DNA of 64,000 nucleotides from Leptodactylus fallax. Taxonomy: Eukaryota > Chordata > Amphibia > Anura > Leptodactylidae. Each line of letters opens with the position of its first letter. The stretch's first letter is position 1. A program made the position numbers and the translations under genes. Positions 56,990-64,000 of this stretch are shown piece after piece. A model generated the notes under the pieces. It had not been told where the DNA came from. It was given only the letters and a program-made list of their open reading frames with translations, and made no database searches. The stretch is taken from the NCBI GenBank assembly GCA_947044405.1, contig CAMRHE010000156.1:3225001-3289000 (forward strand), written 5' to 3'.

Positions 56990-59155
56990 TATAATGTGGA
57001 GGTGGTAGCAGCATGAGGAGGCCATACAGTGACCCAGTGGCAGCAGCATGAGGAGGTCATACAGTGACCCAGTGGCAGCGGCATGAGGAGGCCATACACT
57101 GACCCAGTGGCAGCAGCATGAGGAGGACACAGAGTGACCCAGTAGAAGCGGCATGAGGAGACCATACAGTGACCCAGTGGTATGAGGAGGCCATACAATG
57201 ACCCAGTGGCAGCAGCATGAGGAGGACATATAGTGACCCAGTGGCAGCGGCATAAGGAGGACATACAGTGACCCAGTGGCAGCGGCATGAGAGGCCATAC
57301 AGTGACCCAGTGGCAGCATCATGAGGAGGCCATACACTGACCCAATGGCATGAGGAGGCCATACAATGACCCAGTGGCAGCAGCGTGAGGAGGACATACA
57401 GTGACCCAGTGGCAGAGGTGGAGGTAGCAGCAGCCTTAGCAGGCCATATAGTGACCCAGTGGCAGCAGCATGAGGAGGCCATAGAGTGACCCAGTGGCAG
57501 TGGCATGAGGAGGGCATATAGTGACCCGGTGGCAGCAGCATGAGAAGGACATACAGTGAAGAATCTCAATTTGCCAAGCCTCTTGGCACACCTGCAATCA
57601 ACCTTCTTTACCTCCCACTCACACCCTGTAAGTGGAACGGGTTCATAGGATAATATGAAATGAGCTTTATAAATTTTATATATTTATTAAACCAAGATCC
57701 GTATCAATGGATTATCTAGCAAATACAGGTGAAAGCAAAATACAGTACACAAAGTAAAATAGGAAATAAAAGATGGAAAGATACCAGAACAAGGTTGTAG
57801 TATGTTTTCGCTAGGCCTCAGCAGGATTTGGGGCCTAGGTCGCTTCCTTAAGTAAGTTACAGAGTATGTGTCTCATACATGCTGTCCAGAACAAAGAAAA
57901 AAGCTTCAGGTCTCATTGCTAGGCCTCATGGCCAATGCTTCAGTCGACAGCATGACATGCCCTCACATCTTCTCCAGGAACAAGAGCCCTCTTTCCCTGG
58001 TCTGAGAGCATTTAACTATCCTGGTCTCCTCCCTAAGTGATGTCATCAGAAGGAGGAGCCCCGCCCTCCATCCTAAAATCCACATAACTATGTTTAATTG
58101 TATCTCCTCGCCCGATGACCGTAGAGTCAGGCAAGGGGTATGATAGGGTTCGTGGCGAGATCCCTATCGTGTAGACACCAAGGATGACACCCCAATCTCA
58201 TTTGGGTAAGGAGATCAGTGTCTGTACCTTTTCCAGGCTTTGAACAGTACCTTGTGTGGGCTTGAAACGTGCGCCTTGGCTGCACGCATCTGAGGAATTT
58301 ATCAGGGCGACTGTAAGAGGTTCTTCGGGGAAGATATTGTCATAAAACCATATCCCTTTTGTTCCGTGGCTGGAGACATGCAGTCTAGGTTTTGCATATT
58401 CCGAGGTCCTTCCAGCCACAGGTTTGCAGGTTAACAAAGAGTATGCTAATTGAGCCAGGGACAGAACAACAAAGGGCTGTAATTACAGAGTAGAATGGCC
58501 ACATTCCTGGAGCCAAACTGGATGATATGAGCAAGTGATAATACAACAAAGAAATATATAACTGGAAAATACATCTTGGGGATCTCTCATCATCACACCA
58601 GTGGCAGCAGTATGAGGAAGACATAGAGTGACCCAGTGGCAGCGTCATAAGGAGGACATACAGTGACCCAGTTGCAAAGTGTGGAGGTGTCAGCAACCTT
58701 AGGAGGCCATACATTGACCTGTTGACAGAGTGTGGAGGTGTCAGCAGCCTTAGGAGGCCATACAGTGACCTGGTGACAGAGTGAGGAGCTGGCAGCCGCG
58801 TAAGGAGGCCATACTGTCACCCAGTGGCAGAGTGTGGAGGTGGCAGCAGCGAGAGTAGGCCACAGAGTGGCAAGGTGATATAATGTGGAGGTAGCAGCAG
58901 CCTTAGGAGGCAATAGAGTGACCCGGTGACAGAGTGTGGAGGTGGCAGCAGCGTGAGGAGGCCATAGAGTAGCAAAGTGATATAATGTGGAGGTAGCAGC
59001 AGCCTTAGGAGGCAATAGAGTGACCCGGTGACAGAGTGTGGAGGTGGCAGCAGCGTGAGGAGGCCATAGAGTGGCAAAGTGATATAATGTGGAGGTAGCA
59101 GCAGGCTTAGGAGGCCATACAGTGACCCTGTGACAGAGTGTGGTGAGGCAGCATG
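56990..59155 (+). repeat. 35-bp minisatellite, interrupted
   Basis: Units of GTGACCCAGTGGCAGCAGCA followed by TGAGGAGGCCATACA repeat about 16 times to 57556, and resume at 58598 with a variant unit (CAGAGTGTGGAGGTGGCAGC) to 59155. A 1,041-bp insertion separates the halves. Long open frames over the array are repeat artefacts. Confidence 0.93.
57557..58597 (-). mobile_element. Possible solo LTR inside the minisatellite
   Basis: The insertion is unrelated to the array. On the minus strand it begins TGTGATGATGAGAG and ends GAGATTCTTCA, the TG...CA form of an LTR. A GC box (GGGCGGGGC) lies near 58060. No clear target duplication was seen, partly because the flanks are tandem repeats. No protein frame. 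Confidence 0.4.
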
Positions 59156-59208
59156 GATCATTTAATCTGCTTCTTCATTGGTGGGTGGAAATCCTGGCTG
59201 ATCCACTC

Positions 59209-62200
59209 CTAATTCATCTTCACAAAGGTCAGTCTCTACAAATTTTGGGTGGACAGGAGAGTTTTCCTTGGGGTAACTATGGCCCCCGCCGCACTAAACA
59301 CTCACTCTGATGCCACACTACTGGCTGGGCAGGACAGATTTTCCAGGGAAAACTCGGCCAGTTGCGGCCACAAATCCAGTTTGGCTGCCCAGTAGTCCGG
59401 AGGATCTTCCACGATGGGTGGCAGGGTGTACTCTAAGAATGCCACCACCTGCTGGTTCAAGTTCTGCTCTGTATCGAGCTGTTGATGAGCAGCTTCTTCA
59501 CTATGCAGGTGAAGAATGCTGCTCATCAGTGACTCTAGGCTCAGGCTGCTTGTAATGGAGCCGATACTGCTCCTGCCACCCCCACCCCCACCCCCTCCCA
59601 CAGCTTTCATGCCAGTGCAAGTTGAGCACTCAGGGACCCCCCGGTCAGACATGTGAGAGGATGGACAATAGGACAGATAGGCAGTGGCCAACTTGCTACA
59701 TAGCATATCTCTATAGTAGTTCAGTTTGTCCTCCCTCTCAGTGGGTGTAAAAAAGGCCCACATTTTTCCCCGATAGCAAGGGTTTAACATCGTGGAGAGC
59801 CAGTAGTCATACCTCTGCCAAATGGTGACAATTCGGCTATCACTGTGCAAGGAAGTGAGCATGCATCGGGCAATTTGCACAAGTGACTCCCTGCATCCAT
59901 TTCCACTGCATACTGCCATGGTGTGTCTGGGTCATCTGCCTCATCCTCCTCATCTCCCTCTTGCCGTTCTGGGTTGTTCCTGCTCCTACTCTCCACCCAT
60001 TTGGCTACACATTGCTTGTGCTCCAATATCCTCCTCATCCTCCTCCTCCTCCAGTTCAGCCCCCACAGGGCTCATGTGGCTGTGAGATGTAGGCGCCACA
60101 TCTCCAGTCCCCTGACCAGCCAGATTGAAAAGCATCTTTTCCAGGATGTGAATCAGTGGAATGACGTTGTTAATCCCGTAGTCCTGGCAACTGACTAACA
60201 AAGTGGCCTCCTCAAAGGGAACGAGCAAACTGCAGGTGTCACGCATAAGCTGCCACTGGCTACCGTTAAAGTTACACAAGGGAGTACCTTTGTCCGCTTG
60301 GATCATCAGGAAATCATTTATGGCTTTTCTCTGTTCATATAGTCGATCCAACATATTGGGGTTGGGGTTGAATTCAAACAGGTGGAAGCATCACATATCA
60401 GCCTATGTTGTGGGAGACTGTTCAGCCGCTGCAGCTCAAGGAGGGTGTGCTTGGCGGTGTACGTGTGGCAAAGTTTCCTTGCCATTTTTAGGATGTCTTG
60501 CAGATGGATGGAACACTTAAGGAAATGCTTGACAACCAGATTGAATACCTGCTCCATGCAGGGCGCATGGCTCAGCCCTCTTTGATGCAGCGCTGACACC
60601 ATGTTCTTCCTGCTGTCGGTCACCATGGTTCCGATTTTAAATTCTCTTGGAGAAAGCCAGGATTCGATTTCTTGATTAAGGACACACAGAGCAGTTCCTC
60701 CCCTGTGTGACTTCGTTTGCCCAGGCAAACAAGGTGTAGAACAGCGTCACACCTCTGTGCCCTACACATGTGGTATACTGGAGGAGCACTGGAAATTGTC
60801 CCTGCAGTGGAGGCTGAGAACACAGTGGAGGATGAGGCAGACATTGCTGCAGGACCAACAGTGTGAGAACGTGGAGGCAGAAGCTGCGTCACCTGTCCAA
60901 GTTGCTGGTGTGTCTGGACAGGCACCACATTAACCCATATATTGTCCTTGACTGTAGTTACAGCTCCACACGTCCGCACTGCCGTGCACTTTGGCAGACA
61001 CCGACAGGCTCAAGGTCTGGCCCACCTTCTGTTCTACATATTTCTGCAGGGCTGGTACTGCCTTCTTGGCAAAGAAATGTCGGCTTGGGACTCTCCACCT
61101 CGGCTCAGCGCAAGCCATCAGTTCTCTGAAAGGTGCAGAGTCCACCAATTGTAAAGGGAGTGACTGCAGCACCAGCAACTTGGACAAGAGCATGTTCAGT
61201 TTCTGCACCATTGGATGAGTGCACGCATACTGTTGTCTCTTAGATATAGATTCTCTGATCGATTACTTACGCAATGACAGACTAGGAGGAGGAGCAGGAG
61301 CATCATGACCAGCTGATGATGGGAAGGACACACAGCTTCCTTCAGCTGAGGTGGTGGAGCCTTGACTGCCAGAAATGGGGTGCGTGCCACTGGGTGATGC
61401 AACGGTTCCTGCGGAAGGCTGGACCACCACATTGGAGCCACGGCTCTCCCAGGCCACTTTATGGTGACGCTGCCTATGTTGGCACAGGGCTGTGGTGCCA
61501 ACATTGGCACCCTGGCCACGCTTCACCTTCTTCCCACAGATTGAACATATGGCCATGTTCACCTGCCCCGGTGGCTTAATAAAAAACTGCCACACTGCCA
61601 AGTAGGTGATTTTACCCCCAACACTCTGCACTAACTGACTGCTACAGCCACTGCCTCCGTGAACCAATTCTTTCCGGGCAGGTAGGCTGCTGCAAATTGG
61701 GTGGCCTACCCTGGGCACATTTGGCTCCCGACCTCCCACTTCTGCCACCCTGCTGACTACGCTGCTGCCTCATGCACAAGCTGCCCCCTCTTCTCCTGAT
61801 GACGATGAGGCCCCTTCGTCATCCACTAATGTCTGCCGGTCACTGATGTCCTCCTCAACGGTCTCTGAGCCAGGAGCCTGACCGCTTGCAACACCAGCTC
61901 ACGCCACTCTCCTCATCACTACTTGCCCGCCTACCGGAGGATGCGGAGGATGTCTCCTCCAGATCTTGGCTGGACACCAGCTGTTGACTGCCCTCTAGTA
62001 GCTCCTCCTCACTGTATAGTGGATCTGAGCCCACAGCATAGAGTACTTCTCTGGCTGAGGGGTTCAGGACACCTGAGGGTACAGGGCCTGCTCCCGGGAC
62101 ATGCCAACTAAGGGTTGTGTCTGACGAACCCACTGACTCTCGGCTGGGAGTGTTTGATGTGACTTGGGATGAAGTGGATGACTGAGTCAACCATTCTACA

Positions 62201-62373
62201 ACCATTGGGTTGCTGGTCAAGACACGACCGCTAGCTGACACTGGGAGCTGAGGCCTTTGTAAGTGACCCCTGCTGCCATGCCCCCTTATTCTGCTGCGAC
62301 CTATGCCTGCACCAGAAAAATTTAGGCCTGTGGCCCTCCCCTGTGCATGGCTTGTCACTTCTCTGTCTGACAT
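59209..62373 (-). pseudogene. hAT (Ac-like) transposase with BED zinc finger, decayed
   Basis: Probable start MSDREVTSHAQGRATG at 62373. A Ser-rich N-terminal region (to 61855) precedes a frameshift near 61800. The BED finger CSICGKKVKRGQG ... LCQHRQRHH lies at about 61450-61540. Then come LVDSAPFRELMACAEPRWRV (about 61140-61080) and TMVTDSRKNMVSAL (about 60610). After another shift near 60330 come NDFLMIQADKGTPLCNFNGS and MLFNLAGQG. The C-terminal dimerisation block follows with YWAAKLDLWPQLAEFSLENL, then TGA in place of the residue before VFSAAGAIVTPRKTLL, and TAG near TQNL, ending at 59209. A hAT transposase cuts out its element and leaves 8-bp duplications; this one is dead. Confidence 0.88.
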
Positions 62374-62399
62374 TCTGTTAGATGAAAAAATGTAATTGC

Positions 62400-63000
62400 A
62401 AAGGAAATAAATACAGGGCAAAAAGGCCTGTAATTTTCTACTTTGAAGAGAAGGGCAAATATACCCCTTATTTCTTTCCCCACTAATGAACACCTTTACA
62501 AAAAGCGTGATAAAGGCAGAGAATACTGGATAAGAATTATGATTTTTTTTGGCAGTAATGTACTGAAAAATGGCCTGTAATTTTATACTTGGAACAGAAT
62601 GGTGAATATGCCCCTTATTTGTTTCCCGACTAATAAACACCTTTAAATAAGTGTTAGAATAACAGCTAACTACAGAGATTAGTGGCTAAGAATTATTGAT
62701 TTTTGCCACTACTGTATTGAGAAATGGCCTGTAATTTTATACTCTGAACAGAACAGCTAATATGCCCCTTATGTCTTTCCCCACTAATAAACGCCTTGAA
62801 AAAGGCGTTAGAACAGATGACAGCAGAGATAACTGGATAAGAATTCATTTATGTTTGGCACAGTAGTACTGACAAATGGCCTGTAATGTTATGCTTTTAA
62901 AGAACAGTGAATAAGCCCCTTATAATGAGCGCCTTGAAAAAAGCATTAGAACAGATAACTGCAGATATTAGTGCATGATAATTCACTGTTTTTTGCTGTA
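62400..63000 (-). repeat. Four ~150-bp tandem units upstream of the hAT transposase
   Basis: GGCCTGTAATTTTATACT recurs at about 62425, 62570, 62724 and 62876. Each is followed by ATATGCCCCTTAT, CCACTAATAAACGCCTT and AACAGATGACAGCAGAGAT-like blocks. The array lies directly 5' of the transposase start and may be promoter or subterminal transposase-binding sequence. The minus orientation is assigned from that gene. Confidence 0.8.
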
Positions 63001-63045
63001 CTGCACTGCAAAAGGCTTGTTGTGTTCCACCTTGAAGACACAAGC

Positions 63046-63161
63046 AGGGTCGGACTTGCCCACCGGTGAATCCCCTGGTGGGCCCCGAGCCCCGACTATT
63101 AGTACTAATTTTGCAAATGCAAAGGACAAGGGTCTGATCGGGACGGTCAGGACCAATGGAC
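63046..63161 (+). mobile_element. hAT-like left end, cut by another insertion
   Basis: CAGGGTCGGACTTGCCCACC is a hAT-like terminus. The element is interrupted after 116 bp by the CAG-start element at 63162, and its right end is outside the window. Confidence 0.55.
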
Positions 63162-64000
63162 AGTGGCGTAACGATCGTGGTCGCAAGGGCTGTGACTGCG
63201 ACCGGAGGGGTGCGGGGTCCGCGGCCAGCTGGAAATGGCCGGGGCCCCAGACTACCATGATAGTGTTCGGGGAAGGCCTGGTTCCCCGACCGCTATACCT
63301 ATTGTTAATGGAAAGGGGCTGGACCCCTTTCCATTAGATGCCAGCCCAGGGGAAGTGACAAAAAAAAAAAAAAAAATACTCACCTGGCTGTCCTGGACTC
63401 AGCATCGTCTCCGGCACTTTTCCGCCCTCATTGCAGGGGCCTGTGATTAGGCCCCAGCGGTGACATGGAGCACGCCAGCGTAATGACGTCATCGCGCCCC
63501 ACGTGACCGCTGAGGTGCAATCACAGGCCCCAGCGGTGACGTCTGGGGGCACAGGACATGGAGACCAGGGGACCACGGAAGATGGGAAAGACAGCAGGTC
63601 GAAGCGAGGATGCCCCGGACAGGTAAGACAAGGTGAGTATAAGTGTTTGTTATTTTTAATCACTTCTTCTGGGCCTCTACTTATTATATTCTGGGGTCTG
63701 AGGAGACCCCAGAGTATAATAATAGCACTGGCTCTGGGGGTGGGGGTGGGGTCACTTTGGGCATATAATACTGTGTGGGGGCCACTGTGGGCATATAATA
63801 CTGTGTGGGGACCTCTGTGGGCATATAATACTGTGTGGGGGCCACTGTGGGCATATAATACTGTGTGGGGCCATTGTGGGCATATAATACTGTGTGTGGG
63901 ACACTGCGGAGCAAATAATGCTGTGTTGGGGCCACTGCGGAGCATATAATGCTGTGTTGGGGCCACTGCGGAGCATATAATGCTGTGTTGGGGACACTGC
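63162..64000 (+). mobile_element. hAT-type non-autonomous element, truncated by window end
   Basis: It starts CAGTGGCGTAACGATC. The order of parts is that of 16211-17520 in reverse: GC-rich segment (GGCCAGCTGG...CCCGACCGCTAT), A-tract, TACTCACCT, CpG-rich core with AATGACGTCATCGCGCC, GACAGGTAAG, the AGACCCCAGAGTATAATAAT hairpin, then a 30-bp array. No transposase seen. Confidence 0.8.
63735..64000 (+). repeat. 30-bp minisatellite, continues past the window
   Basis: At least seven copies of GGGGCCACTGTGGGCATATA followed by ATACTGTGTG, related to the arrays at 5941, 7850 and 16320. Confidence 0.93.

Noticed and set aside
56909..57569. 210-aa and 170-aa His/Leu-rich open frames
   Set aside because: Translation of the 35-bp minisatellite; periodic peptide without a domain.
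60318..61211. Plus-strand open frames over the hAT transposase
   Set aside because: Opposite strand of a recognisable hAT coding region; no independent evidence.

Overview
The window looks like repeat-dense DNA from a vertebrate with a large genome, most probably a frog (anuran amphibian). The basis is the mix of elements: several Tc1/mariner lineages, many hAT-type and TTAA-flanked palindromic elements, a Tx1/L1-type LINE, a Ty1/copia element, a DIRS tyrosine-recombinase retrotransposon and hammerhead-ribozyme repeats. No host gene, tRNA, rRNA or CRISPR array could be supported. Species was inferred from repeat style only.

Layout. 1-3942: two broken Tc1-like elements. 3943-9522: a hAT-like non-autonomous element with a partly duplicated body (units 3943-7040 and 7041-8884), 30-bp minisatellites, and a full-length Tc1 (4284-5927) with an intact 340-aa transposase. 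9963-15845: a full-length LINE with a 16-bp target duplication and indel-damaged ORFs. 16150-17770: a Tc1 end split by a hAT element. 17771-21535: a 5'-truncated, reverse-strand copia element with one LTR. 21536-24695: a hammerhead-ribozyme repeat split by a second, dead copy of the Tc1 at 4284. 24696-26507: a two-exon zinc-finger gene of probable transposon origin with one nonsense codon.

26740-29352: reverse fragment of a TTAA-type repeat, containing an 807-bp insertion with a 27-bp target duplication and a degenerate hammerhead. 30923-43692: a nest bounded by the ends of one hAT element (8-bp duplication GTTGTAAC). It holds a truncated Tc1, palindromic MITEs, another hAT (33490-34801), a TTAA MITE, a 40-bp minisatellite and a DD37E mariner (36723-43208). 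The mariner is itself split by a 4.9-kb TTAA element (38130-43043).

43701-48621 is mostly unique-looking DNA with one long inverted-repeat element. 48622-53951 is a nearly intact reverse-strand DIRS element (gag, RT/RNase H/methyltransferase-like, tyrosine recombinase). 54826-55960 is an old Tc1. 56990-59155 is a 35-bp minisatellite split by a possible solo LTR. 59209-62373 is a decayed BED-finger hAT transposase. 63046-64000 holds two hAT ends, the second running off the window.

The genes do not form pathways; each belongs to its own mobile element. The most interesting signals are: (1) a canonical minimal type I hammerhead ribozyme on the minus strand at 23633-23677; (2) a second, degenerate hammerhead at 27823-27859 whose predicted cleavage site coincides exactly with the start of a tandemly repeated unit; (3) CpG-rich cores with CRE-like sites flanked by outward-facing splice-donor-like motifs in several unrelated non-autonomous elements; (4) a DIRS element disabled mainly by single nonsense codons, with about 1.1 kb of overlapping open frames.
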